Shown: positions 16,025 to 24,550 of the stretch, piece by piece
How the letters are laid out: every line of letters starts with the position of its first letter
Numbering within the stretch: the stretch's first letter is position 1
NCBI RefSeq assembly: GCF_016862175.1
Contig: NZ_BOML01000041.1
Span: forward strand, 1-64,000
Length of the DNA stretch: 64,000 bases
Origin: Paractinoplanes durhamensis
GTDB taxonomy: Bacteria > Actinomycetota > Actinomycetes > Mycobacteriales > Micromonosporaceae
Direction of reading: 5' to 3'
Notes under the pieces: generated by a model
The model's input: only the letters and a program-made list of their open reading frames with translations
The model's database searches: none
What the model was told of the DNA's origin: nothing
Made by a program: the position numbers and the translations under genes

Positions 16025-16873
16025 GTGCGTACCGTCCTCGTGTGCGTCCGTACCCCGCTGGCGGCCCAGACCGTCGCGTCCACCGCGGCCCGGCTCGGCA
16101 TGACCGGCGTCGTCCGGACCGCGGTCAGCGAGACTGAAGCCATGATCCGGCTGGCCGAACGGCCGGCCGAAGTGGTCCTCGCCGACACCGCCGTGACCCG
16201 TCCCGACAGCGTCGGTTTCACCCGTCGCGTTCTCGCCCGCGCCCCACAGGCGCAGGTGGTGCTCTTCGGTGCCGAAGATCCGCGGGTAGCCGCGGCGGCC
16301 GTCGCGGCCGGCGCCCGCGGCGTCATCCGTGGCGTCGAGCACGACCTGGTCAGTGTCGTCGCCAAGGCGCTTCTCCTGCTGCTGCTCCCGGTGCGGCCGC
16401 AGGGCATGCCGATCAATGGAACGAACGCGCAGCCGGCGGGGGTCGCCGGCGGCGTGCGGAACAACAACTCACCGGCGGCCCGGGCCGCCTATCAGAACGG
16501 CATGCCGATGGGGGCGCCGAACTCGGCGGGCGTGCCGGCCATGCTGCCGAACTCACCGATGGTGCCCGCCCAGCGTGGCGACGCACCGATCGACCCGGCG
16601 ACCGGCCGGCCGATGGTGGCCTGGCCGGGCAACGAGACCCAGGTCGGGTTGGCCGACCCGGCTCCGGCCGGCCGGCGGCTCACGCTCACCGAGCGGGAGT
16701 TGCAGGTGCTGCGCGGGATGGCCGACGGCAAGAGCAACGCGGAGATCGGCCGGGAGCTCTTCGTCTCGGAGGACACCGTGAAGACCCACGCCCGGCGGTT
16801 GTTCCGCAAGCTCGGGGCGCGCGACCGCGCCCACGCGGTGGCAGCCGGCTTCCGAGCCGGTCTGGTCGCCTAG
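16025..16873 (+). CDS. bldM: BldM-like orphan response regulator with degenerate receiver and long linker
   Basis: A 282-residue LuxR/NarL-family regulator. The C-terminal helix-turn-helix (LTERELQVLRGMADGKSNAE, then EDTVKTHARRLFRKLGARD) is nearly that of Streptomyces BldM, and the neighbouring whiD and guaB match the bldM locus. The receiver is degenerate: the acidic pair is replaced (VLVCVRTP), the phosphoacceptor position keeps Asp (VVLADTAV), and the switch Lys is missing (GVIRGVEHD). A ~90-residue Ala/Pro/Asn/Met linker (NNNSPAARAAYQNGMPMG and more) separates the domains; Streptomyces BldM is about 200 residues. GTG start with an ideal ribosome-binding site. Likely phosphorylation-independent control of sporulation genes. 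Confidence 0.88.
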   Translation: MRTVLVCVRTPLAAQTVASTAARLGMTGVVRTAVSETEAMIRLAERPAEVVLADTAVTRPDSVGFTRRVLARAPQAQVVLFGAEDPRVAAAAVAAGARGVIRGVEHDLVSVVAKALLLLLLPVRPQGMPINGTNAQPAGVAGGVRNNNSPAARAAYQNGMPMGAPNSAGVPAMLPNSPMVPAQRGDAPIDPATGRPMVAWPGNETQVGLADPAPAGRRLTLTERELQVLRGMADGKSNAEIGRELFVSEDTVKTHARRLFRKLGARDRAHAVAAGFRAGLVA

Positions 16874-16899
16874 TTTTTCAGCGGAGGAGGGACCGGCGA

Positions 16900-17295
16900 C
16901 TACTCGTCGTCGGTCCCTTCCGTCAATGTGTCGTGTACGCCGTCGGCGTAGCCACGCGCGTACTCCCACGTCACGTAATGATCGGGATCCGGGTCGTAGG
17001 CCGGCTCGTGCACCCGCGGACGGCCGCTGGACAGCAGATGGCGCAGGTTGCCGCGGAGAAGGTCCCAGTCGAAGTAGTGCGGCTCGTGGCAGTCCTCGCA
17101 CTCGATGACCAGCCCACGAATGCCGGTCGGACTCAGCAGCGCCTGGTAGATCTCCAGGTCGCTCAGGTCCTCGAGCACGTCCTGCCGCTCCGCCTCGGTC
17201 AGCGGCTCATTCTCGCCGTCCTCGCTGAGGTCGTCGAGGTCGGCGGCCGGGTCGCTCGGGTCGCCGTTGAACGGGTCAATGGGCTCATCCTGCAC
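16900..17295 (-). CDS. DUF5319 family protein
   Basis: A 131-residue acidic protein of unknown function found in many actinobacteria. Visible are a very acidic N-terminal third (PAADLDDLSEDGENEP), a CEDCHEPHYFDWDLL segment with a CXXC pair that could bind metal, and a C-terminal HYVTWEYARGYADGVHD segment. The GTG start gives VQDEPIDPF, the usual N-terminus of the family; a longer frame of basic residues upstream is rejected. It diverges from guaB. Confidence 0.82.
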   Translation of the reverse strand: MQDEPIDPFNGDPSDPAADLDDLSEDGENEPLTEAERQDVLEDLSDLEIYQALLSPTGIRGLVIECEDCHEPHYFDWDLLRGNLRHLLSSGRPRVHEPAYDPDPDHYVTWEYARGYADGVHDTLTEGTDDE

Positions 17296-17367
17296 CCCCT
17301 TACCGTACTCACCCCGGGCGGATGTGTGCTGGCCCGCACGTCCTGTCCGTCGCACGAGAGCGCTCAC

Positions 17368-17395
17368 GACGGATGGGTACGATGAACCATCCGTC
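17368..17395. promoter_or_regulatory. Palindrome around a -10 element upstream of guaB
   Basis: A perfect 9-bp inverted repeat (GACGGATGG with its complement) and a 10-base centre that contains TACGAT (17378-17383), a good -10 match, 34 bases before the guaB start. A protein bound to the palindrome would cover the promoter. Alternatively the arms form an RNA hairpin, but only if transcription starts upstream. Confidence 0.55.
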
Positions 17396-17417
17396 TTCCG
17401 GCAGTTAGGGATGCTCC

Positions 17418-18905
17418 GTGGAAAGCGACTCGGCCCGTACGGTTCCGCTCGGTCTGACCTTCGACGACGTGCTTCTTCAGCCCGGCGAATCGGACATTGT
17501 GCCGAGCCGGGTCAACACCAATACGCGGCTGACCCGCAACATCGATCTCAGTATCCCGGTCCTGTCCGCCGCGATGGATACCGTGACCGAGGGCCGGATG
17601 GCGATCGCGATGGCCCGCGAGGGCGGCATCGGCGTCCTGCACCGCAACCTCTCGGCCGAGGACCAGGCCGCTCAGGTCGACCTCGTGAAGCGTTCCGAGT
17701 CCGGCATGATCACCAACCCGGTCACCTGCAGCCCCGACGACACGCTCCGCGACGTCGACGCGCTCTGCGGCCGCTACCGCATCTCCGGCCTGCCGGTGGT
17801 GGACGGCGCCGGGGTGCTGGTCGGCATCGTCACCAACCGCGACATGCGGTTCGTCAGCGACCACAGCGCCAAGGTGCGCGACGTGATGACCAAGGCGCCG
17901 CTGATCACCGCGGCGGTCGGGTGCAGCAAGGACGAGGCGCTGACCCTGCTGCAGCGGCACAAGGTCGAGAAGCTGCCGCTGGTCGACGAGAACGGCCGGC
18001 TCCGTGGCCTGATCACGGTGAAGGACTTCACGAAGTCCGAGCAGTTCCCGAACGCGACGAAGGACCCGCAGGGCCGGCTGCGCGTGGCGGCCGCGATCGG
18101 CGTCGGCGACGAGTCCTACAAGCGGGCCCGCGGCCTGATCGAGGCGGGCGTCGACGTGATCATCGTGGACACCTCGCACGGTCACCAGCGCCAGGTGCTC
18201 GACATGATCGCCCGCCTCAAGCGGGACACCACCACCGACATCGTCGGCGGCAACGTGGCCACCTTCGCCGGTGCCAAGGCGATGGTCGAGGCCGGTGCCG
18301 ACGCGGTGAAGGTCGGCGTGGGCCCGGGCGCCATCTGCACCACCCGGATCGTGGCCGGTGTCGGCGTCCCGCAGATCACCGCGGTGATGGAGGCGTCCCG
18401 CGCCTGCCGCCCGGCCGGTGTTCCGGTGATCGCCGACGGCGGCATCCAATATTCCGGGGACATCGCCAAGGCGATCGTGGCCGGTGCCGAGACGGTGATG
18501 CTGGGTGGCCTGCTGGCCGGCTCCGAGGAGAGCCCCGGCGACCTGATCTTCGTGAACGGCAAGCAGTACAAGTCGTACCGGGGGATGGGCTCGCTGGGCG
18601 CGATGCAGTCGCGTGGTCAGGCGAAGTCCTACTCGAAGGACCGCTACTTCCAGCATGATGTGCCGGAGGAGAAGCTGGTGCCGGAGGGTGTCGAGGGTCA
18701 GGTGCCCTACCGTGGCCCGCTGTCGCGGGTGGTCGCTCAGCTGGTCGGCGGCGTGCGGCTGGCCATGGGTTACGCCGGTGCCGAGACCATCCCGGACTTG
18801 CAGGAGCGTGGACAGCTCATCAGGATTACCGCTGCGGGCCTCAAGGAGTCGCACCCGCACGACATCCAGATGACGGTCGAGGCTCCCAACTACCACTCGC
18901 GTTAA
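17418..18905 (+). CDS. guaB: IMP dehydrogenase
   Basis: Oxidises IMP to XMP with NAD, the committed step of GMP synthesis. The 495 residues show LTFDDVLLQPGESDIVPS at the start, two CBS domains between about residues 95 and 220 (NPVTCSPDDTLRDVDALC, KAPLITAAVGCSKDEAL), and the catalytic loop GVGPGAICTTR with the active-site Cys. A further conserved segment is KSYRGMGSLGAM. The GTG start follows GGGATG. Fourteen bases separate it from guaB3, so the two are co-transcribed; guaA lies ~7 kb downstream. Confidence 0.98.
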   Translation: MESDSARTVPLGLTFDDVLLQPGESDIVPSRVNTNTRLTRNIDLSIPVLSAAMDTVTEGRMAIAMAREGGIGVLHRNLSAEDQAAQVDLVKRSESGMITNPVTCSPDDTLRDVDALCGRYRISGLPVVDGAGVLVGIVTNRDMRFVSDHSAKVRDVMTKAPLITAAVGCSKDEALTLLQRHKVEKLPLVDENGRLRGLITVKDFTKSEQFPNATKDPQGRLRVAAAIGVGDESYKRARGLIEAGVDVIIVDTSHGHQRQVLDMIARLKRDTTTDIVGGNVATFAGAKAMVEAGADAVKVGVGPGAICTTRIVAGVGVPQITAVMEASRACRPAGVPVIADGGIQYSGDIAKAIVAGAETVMLGGLLAGSEESPGDLIFVNGKQYKSYRGMGSLGAMQSRGQAKSYSKDRYFQHDVPEEKLVPEGVEGQVPYRGPLSRVVAQLVGGVRLAMGYAGAETIPDLQERGQLIRITAAGLKESHPHDIQMTVEAPNYHSR

Positions 18906-18919
18906 AAAGAGGATCAGCA

Positions 18920-20038
18920 ATGCGTGACGTCGTGGAGATCGGTCTCGGAAAGACCGCCCAGCGCGGTTACCACCTGGACGACATCGCCATCGTTCCGAGC
19001 CGGCGGACCCGCGACGTGGACGACGTGTCCACCGAGTGGCGCGTCGACGCCTACCCGTTCAAGATCCCGTGCGTCGCGCACCCGTCCGACGCCACCATGA
19101 GCCCGGAGTCGGCCGTCGCCCTGGGCCGCCTCGGCGGCCTGGGCGTGCTCAACGCCGAGGGCCTCTGGACCCGCTACGAGGACCCCACCAAGATCCTCGA
19201 AGAGCTGGCGTCGCTGGACGAGGACGCCGACGCCACCAAGCGGCTCCAGGAGGTCTACTCCGAGCCGATCAGGCCGGAGCTGATCGCCGAGCGGGTGCGG
19301 GTGATGCGGGAGGGCGGCGTCACCGTCGCCGTCCGGGTGTCGCCGCAGCACACGCTGGCGCTCGCCCCGGTGGTGCTGGACGCCGGCGTCGACCTGCTCG
19401 TCATCCAGGGCACCCTGGTCAGCGCCGAGCACGTGTCCACGACGGACGAGCCGCTCAACCTCAAGGAATTCATCGCCGACCTCGACCTGCCGGTGATCGT
19501 GGGTGGCTGCACCGACTACAAGACGGCGCTGCACCTGATGCGCACCGGCGCGGCCGGCGTGATCGTGGGCGTGGGCGCCGACGAATGGTCCACCACCGAC
19601 ACCGTGCTGGGCATCCGGGTGCCGATGGCGACCGCGATCGCCGACGCGGCCGCGGCCCGCCGCGACTACCTCGACGAGACCGGCGGGCGCTACGTCCACC
19701 TGATCGCCGACGGCGGCCTCTCGACCAGTGGCGACATCGCCAAGGCGATCGGCTGCGGCGCCGACGCGGTGATGCTGGGCGAGCCGCTGTCGCTGGCCGA
19801 GGGCGCACCGGCGGGCGGTGCCTGGTGGCACTCGTCGGCCAGCCACCCCTCGCTGCCGCGCGGCGGGTTCTGCATCGCGGGCGAGCCGGACGGCACCCTC
19901 GAGGAGCTGCTGTTCGGCCCGGCCAACCGGGCGGACGGGCAGCTCAACCTGTTCGGGGGCCTGCGACGGGCGATGGCCAAGTGCGGCTACCGCGACGTCA
20001 AGGAGTTCCAGAAGGTGGCGCTGGTTCTCGACCACTGA
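18920..20038 (+). CDS. guaB3: GuaB3 family IMP dehydrogenase/GMP reductase-related protein
   Basis: A 372-residue paralogue of IMP dehydrogenase without CBS domains. TIM-barrel signatures remain (DDIAIVPSRRTRDVDDVS near the start, HLIADGGLSTSGDIAKAIGC later). The catalytic-loop region reads GVGADEWSTTDTVLGI and has no Cys, unlike guaB, so it cannot act by the same covalent mechanism. The GuaB3 family is conserved next to guaB in actinobacteria. GMP reductase activity has been proposed for some members, but the role here is not settled. Its stop overlaps the next ATG by one base. Confidence 0.92.
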   Translation: MRDVVEIGLGKTAQRGYHLDDIAIVPSRRTRDVDDVSTEWRVDAYPFKIPCVAHPSDATMSPESAVALGRLGGLGVLNAEGLWTRYEDPTKILEELASLDEDADATKRLQEVYSEPIRPELIAERVRVMREGGVTVAVRVSPQHTLALAPVVLDAGVDLLVIQGTLVSAEHVSTTDEPLNLKEFIADLDLPVIVGGCTDYKTALHLMRTGAAGVIVGVGADEWSTTDTVLGIRVPMATAIADAAAARRDYLDETGGRYVHLIADGGLSTSGDIAKAIGCGADAVMLGEPLSLAEGAPAGGAWWHSSASHPSLPRGGFCIAGEPDGTLEELLFGPANRADGQLNLFGGLRRAMAKCGYRDVKEFQKVALVLDH

Positions 20039-21447
20039 TGATGCGGCGCGCGGGCTTCGTCCTTATCGCATTCCTGGTCGGCTCGTGCAGCACCTCCGGC
20101 GGGCCGGCCACCAGTGCGTCGGCGGACGCGGTCACGTTCAAGCCGGGCGCCGACGGGGCCGGTGACCCCTATTTCCCGACTTATGGCAATGGTGGTTACG
20201 ACGTAGCCGGTTATGACCTCAACCTGCGCTACGACCCGAAAAATGGGCACCTGGCGGGGACGGCCACCATCACCGCCGTCGCCACCCAGAACCTGTCCCG
20301 ATTCGACTTCGACCTCGCGAAGCTGGCCGCGAGCAGGGTCACGGTCGACGGCAAGACGGCGACCGCCAAGAGCGCCGGCAACGAGCTCGTGGTCACGCCG
20401 GCGGCCGGCATCCGGACGGGCACGCCGTTCACCGTGGTCGTCGACTACGCCGGCACTCCGGGCCAACTGGCCAACAAAACGCTCGGTGACGGTGGCTGGT
20501 TGCGCACCGATGCCGGCGCTGTCGCGCTCGGGCAGCCCGAATCGGCCAGCACGTGGTACCCGGTCAACGACCACCCGTCCGACAAGGCCACCTTCAAGCT
20601 GGCGATGACCGTGCCGGACGGCCTCGAGGCGATCAGCATCGGCGTGCCCGGCAGGACCACCACCGCCGACGGCTGGACGACCTGGCGCTGGACCGAGAAC
20701 GCGCCGCTGGCCAGCTATCTGTCCACCGTGGTCATCGGGCAGTACCGGATCACCACCGGCACCCATGACGGCAAGCCGATGGTCACCGCGGTGCCGGAAT
20801 CCGTGCCGGCCGACGGTGCCGCCGCCAAGTCGGTCGCTCGCACCGGAGAGATCGCCGACTTCCTGGCCAAGCAGTTCGGGCCGTACCCGTTCGACGCCTA
20901 CGGCGGGATCGTCGTCGAGGACGAGCGGATCCGGTACGCGCTGGAGACCCAGTCGCGGCCGGCCTACGGGCAGGCGTTCTTCGAGGGCGGCGAGAACAGC
21001 TCGGTGGTCGCGCACGAGCTCGCCCACCAGTGGTTCGGCGACAGTGTGGCGCTGGAGAAGTGGCAGGACATCTGGCTCAACGAGGGCTTCGCGACGTACG
21101 CCGAATGGCTGTGGCTGGAGCACGACGACGACGTGGCGGTGCAGGCGAGCTTCGACCGCACCTACAACTCGTTCAACTGGAAGCTGGCACCCGGCAACCC
21201 CGGGGTGGCCAAGCTGTTCGGCACCGCCGTCTACGACCGGGGCGGGATGACCGTCTACGCCCTGCGCAAGACCATCGGCGACAAGGCGTTCGGCACGCTG
21301 CTCACCACCTGGACGAGCGAGCACCGCAACGGCAACGCCGACACCGCCGACCTGATCGCGCTGGCCGAGAAGATCTCCGGCAAGGACCTGGGTGGGTTCT
21401 TCCAGGCCTGGCTCTACGGCACGACCAAACCCAGCCTTACTTATTGA
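20038..21447 (+). CDS. M1 family metallopeptidase, lipoprotein
   Basis: Surface-anchored zinc aminopeptidase-like enzyme of 469 residues. A lipoprotein signal (MMRRAGFVLIAFLVGS, Cys 17) precedes the M1 N-terminal beta domain. The active site is HELAHQWFGDS with the downstream zinc-ligand Glu in NEGFATYAEW. A catalytic Tyr is likely in YDRGGMTVYALRK. The C-terminal helical domain is short compared with full aminopeptidase N. It starts within the guaB3 stop codon, so translation may be coupled, although the functions seem unrelated. It overlaps the convergent LCP gene by 11 bases at the 3' end. Confidence 0.93.
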   Translation: MMRRAGFVLIAFLVGSCSTSGGPATSASADAVTFKPGADGAGDPYFPTYGNGGYDVAGYDLNLRYDPKNGHLAGTATITAVATQNLSRFDFDLAKLAASRVTVDGKTATAKSAGNELVVTPAAGIRTGTPFTVVVDYAGTPGQLANKTLGDGGWLRTDAGAVALGQPESASTWYPVNDHPSDKATFKLAMTVPDGLEAISIGVPGRTTTADGWTTWRWTENAPLASYLSTVVIGQYRITTGTHDGKPMVTAVPESVPADGAAAKSVARTGEIADFLAKQFGPYPFDAYGGIVVEDERIRYALETQSRPAYGQAFFEGGENSSVVAHELAHQWFGDSVALEKWQDIWLNEGFATYAEWLWLEHDDDVAVQASFDRTYNSFNWKLAPGNPGVAKLFGTAVYDRGGMTVYALRKTIGDKAFGTLLTTWTSEHRNGNADTADLIALAEKISGKDLGGFFQAWLYGTTKPSLTY

Positions 21448-22531
21448 CCAGTTTCGGGTGCTTGGCGAGGTAAGCGGGGATCTGTCCTTTGGCGACCGCG
21501 GTCAGGAAGCCCTTGCCCTCGGCGGTCAGGGCCTCACCGAGGTAGCCGCTGCCGCCGCCCACGCCGTTGCCGGGCAGCCCGACCAGGGTGATCTTCGAGG
21601 GCGCGAGGTCCCGCAGCGCGTACGCGTACTCGAGCGGGGTGCGGCCACCGACGTACACCAGGGTGTTGCCCAAAGCCGTGATGACGCCCTCCAGCTTGGC
21701 CGAGTCGGACACGAGCCCCTGGGCGAGTGCCTTGGTGAGGATCGACCGGACGAGCTGCCGCTGATGCCGCTGGCGGTCGTAGTCGCCGTCCGGCAGGCCG
21801 TACCGCTGCCGCGCGTAGTCGATCGCCTGCCACCCGACCAGGTGACGCTGCCCGGGCAGGTAGACCGCGGCCGGCCCCTGATATTCGCCGCCGACCAGCG
21901 GCCGCAGCGACCCGTCCGGCTTGCGGTGGTGCGACGTCACCTTCTGGTCCACCGTCAGGTCGACCCCGCCGAGCTGGTCGACCAGCTTGTCGAGCCCGCC
22001 GAAGTTGAGGATCGCGCCGGCCTGGAAGGTCTTGATCCCGGTGTACGCGGTAAGAGTCTTGGTGAGCAGCTCGTAGCCCTGCTGCACGTTCGTCTTCTTC
22101 GACCCCGGCACCCGCGACCCGCGGCTCATCGCCTCGGTCAGCTTGTAGGTGCCGCCGCCGAACCCGGCCTTCGCGAACGCCGGCATCTTCACCCGCAGAT
22201 CGCGGGGCAGCGAGTAGAGATAGCCCGATTTCAGCCCGGCGTCGACGTGCAGCAGCATGATCGCGTCGGAGTGCGGTTCCCAGTCGGGGATGGTGACCCG
22301 GGTGTCGACCCCGAGCAGCAGCAGGTCGAGCGGACCGGTGATGTCGGCGCCGGGGGAGGGCGGCGGCGTAGTCGGCGCGGCCGAGGTCACCGCCGTCGTG
22401 GGCGCCGCCGAGGCGACCGGCTTCGCGGCGGGAGAAGACTTGCGGGACACGGCCAGCGCGATGCCACCGCCGCCGAGCAGGACGACGACGAGGGCGCCCA
22501 CCACCCACCACATGAGCTTCCGATTCCGCAT
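21437..22531 (-). CDS. LytR-CpsA-Psr (LCP) family cell-wall ligase-like protein
   Basis: LCP proteins transfer undecaprenyl-linked glycopolymers onto peptidoglycan outside the membrane. The 364 residues have one N-terminal membrane segment (LMWWVVGALVVVLLGGGGIA), a Pro/Thr/Ala linker and an LCP domain. Family motifs include LLLLGVDTR, SDAIMLLHVD, YSLPRDLRVKMP and the Arg-rich YARQRYGLPDGDYDRQRHQR. The start MRNRKLMWW puts the membrane helix at the N-terminus; 82 further upstream codons in the frame look non-coding. It converges on and overlaps the M1 peptidase gene, and diverges from a secreted subtilase. Confidence 0.92.
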   Translation of the reverse strand: MRNRKLMWWVVGALVVVLLGGGGIALAVSRKSSPAAKPVASAAPTTAVTSAAPTTPPPSPGADITGPLDLLLLGVDTRVTIPDWEPHSDAIMLLHVDAGLKSGYLYSLPRDLRVKMPAFAKAGFGGGTYKLTEAMSRGSRVPGSKKTNVQQGYELLTKTLTAYTGIKTFQAGAILNFGGLDKLVDQLGGVDLTVDQKVTSHHRKPDGSLRPLVGGEYQGPAAVYLPGQRHLVGWQAIDYARQRYGLPDGDYDRQRHQRQLVRSILTKALAQGLVSDSAKLEGVITALGNTLVYVGGRTPLEYAYALRDLAPSKITLVGLPGNGVGGGSGYLGEALTAEGKGFLTAVAKGQIPAYLAKHPKLVNK

Positions 22532-22661
22532 GGCGGAACAGTAGAGGACAGCACCAAGCAGCTCAATGACACAAGATCCCGCAGTGTGAAACACCTCATT
22601 GCACTTCGCCGATGGCCCTTTACGCTTCGTCCGCCATATCAACGGGGAGGCAAGAGCTTTC

Positions 22662-24443
22662 ATGCAGCTCACCAAGCGACGGATTATCGTCGGTCTGATC
22701 TCCACAGCGGTCGTCGCATCGCTGACGGGCGCCGCGACTTGGGCCAACGCAGCCGAGACCGGCGGTTCGTCCGGCACGGCCGCACCGGTCCGCCTGATCG
22801 TCGGCTACAAGGCCGGGTCCGGCCCGGCGACCACCACCCAGAAGCTTTCCGCGGCGGGCGCCCGCGCCCAGCAGAACCTCGACCAGCTGAACGCCACCAC
22901 CCTCCAGGTGCCGAAGGCGGCCAGCGCTTCGCTCATCGCGTCCCTGCGGAGCGACCCGAACGTCGCGTACGTCGAGGTCGACCGGGTTCGCAAGATCGCT
23001 GAAGTGACCCCGAACGACCCCTTCTACGCCGAGGGCCACCAGCCCGAGCTGAACGAGGTCAACGTCCCGGCCGCGTGGGACACGACCACCGGCTCGGCGG
23101 TGCGGATCGCCGTCATCGACACCGGTGTCACCGCCGTCGGTGACCTGACCGGCGCCGTGCTGCCCGGCTACGACTTCGTCAACAACGACAGCAACCCGGC
23201 CGACGACGAGGGCCACGGCACCATGGTGTCCTCGCTGATCGCGGCCCGGGGCAACAACGGCCAGGGCATGGCCGGCGTCTGCTGGGCGTGCCAGATCCTC
23301 CCGGTGAAGGCGCTGGACAGCAACGGCGACGGCTACGACAGCACCATCGCCAAGGCGATCACCTGGTCGGTCCAGAACGGCGCGAAGATCATCAACATGT
23401 CGCTCGGCGGCACCGGCTACAGCCAGGTCCTGGCCGACGCGGTCGCCTACGCCAACGCCAGCAGCGTGCTGGTGGTGGCGGCGGCCGGCAACGGCGGCAA
23501 CACGACCCGGAACTACCCGGCGGCGTACAGCGACGTGCTCGCGGTGGGTGCGACCGCCCGCTGCCCGGAGTTCGCGTCCGACCCGGCCTGCACCAACAAG
23601 ACCAACGAGAAGGCGTCGTTCACGAGCTACAACTCGGGCACCGACAAGTGGGTCGACGTGGCCGCTCCCGGCTGGGACGCGGTGATGGACAAGAACGGCA
23701 ACTACAACACCGGCGAGCCCGGTACGTCGTTCTCCGCCCCGATCGTCACCGGCATCGCCGGCCTGCTCAAGTCGGCCAAGCCGAACTTCACCGGCTGGTC
23801 GCTGCTGTCCGCGATCCAGAGCAGCGCGACCCCGATCGGCAGCTGGGTGACCTACGGCAAGGTGAACGCGACGAACGCGCTCACCAAGGGCACCGAGACC
23901 ACCCCGCCGACCATCGCGGGCCTCTCCCCGCTGCAGAACGCCAAGGTGCGCGGCACGGTCACCTTCACCCCGTCGAAGCTGGCCGACGTCGGCTCCGGCG
24001 TCCGGCTGATCACCCTGTGGGTGGACGGCGTGTTCAAGGCCGGCACCTACAAGGCGCCGTGGACGCTGAAGTGGAACTCGGCCGGTCGCAACGGCCCGGC
24101 CAAGGTCTCCTTCCGGGTCTTCGACAAGGCCGGTAACCAGCGGTACTACGACCGGACCGTCATCGCGGACAACACCGCACCGACGGTGAAGATCACCAAG
24201 GCGCCCAAGAACAAGGCCAAGATCTCGGGCACCGTCAAGATCTCCTACACCGGTTCCGACAAGTACGGCATCAAGAACTACCAGCTGATCATCAACGGCA
24301 AGGTCGTGCAGACGCACACCAACACCGCGGCGTTCAGCTTCGTGGCCAGCAAGTACCCGAAGAGCAGCATCCGGGTGCAGGTGCGGGCCTACGACGTGGC
24401 CGGAAACGCCCGGATCACGTCGGTGCTGACCTACCACCGCTGA
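22662..24443 (+). CDS. Secreted subtilisin-like serine protease (S8) with I9 propeptide and C-terminal Ig-like domains
   Basis: 593 residues: a signal peptide (KRRIIVGLISTAVVASLTGA), an inhibitor-I9-like propeptide (VRLIVGYKAGSGPATTT to VAYVEVDRVRKI), and a catalytic domain with the triad in VIDTGV, GHGTMV and GTSFSAP. Two Cys in CWACQ and two in CPEFASDPAC may form disulfides. The last ~170 residues hold two Ig-like repeats, each with a FDKAGNQR or YDVAGNAR motif. No cell-wall anchor is seen, so the enzyme is probably released. GGGGAGG lies upstream of the ATG. A terminator follows and then a related protease gene. Confidence 0.94.
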   Translation: MQLTKRRIIVGLISTAVVASLTGAATWANAAETGGSSGTAAPVRLIVGYKAGSGPATTTQKLSAAGARAQQNLDQLNATTLQVPKAASASLIASLRSDPNVAYVEVDRVRKIAEVTPNDPFYAEGHQPELNEVNVPAAWDTTTGSAVRIAVIDTGVTAVGDLTGAVLPGYDFVNNDSNPADDEGHGTMVSSLIAARGNNGQGMAGVCWACQILPVKALDSNGDGYDSTIAKAITWSVQNGAKIINMSLGGTGYSQVLADAVAYANASSVLVVAAAGNGGNTTRNYPAAYSDVLAVGATARCPEFASDPACTNKTNEKASFTSYNSGTDKWVDVAAPGWDAVMDKNGNYNTGEPGTSFSAPIVTGIAGLLKSAKPNFTGWSLLSAIQSSATPIGSWVTYGKVNATNALTKGTETTPPTIAGLSPLQNAKVRGTVTFTPSKLADVGSGVRLITLWVDGVFKAGTYKAPWTLKWNSAGRNGPAKVSFRVFDKAGNQRYYDRTVIADNTAPTVKITKAPKNKAKISGTVKISYTGSDKYGIKNYQLIINGKVVQTHTNTAAFSFVASKYPKSSIRVQVRAYDVAGNARITSVLTYHR

Positions 24444-24504
24444 CCCACAACCTGACCGCACCCGGGATGGACCGGAACGGTCAGACAGCGAACCGAACGT
24501 GAGG

Positions 24505-24532
24505 GAGCCGGCCACCGTGGCCGGCTCCTTTC
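24505..24532 (+). terminator. Terminator between the two subtilase genes
   Basis: Inverted repeat GAGCCGGCCAC/GTGGCCGGCTC with 11-bp arms and a minimal centre, followed by CTTTC, about 60 bases after the first protease stop. The next gene begins ~20 bases later. Confidence 0.75.
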
Positions 24533-24550
24533 ACGTAGGGGGCGCACCGC

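Noticed and set aside
16874..17417. ECF sigma factor gene expected between bldM and guaB by comparison with Streptomyces
   Set aside because: Only the DUF5319 gene is present; no sigma region 2 or 4 motifs occur in any frame.
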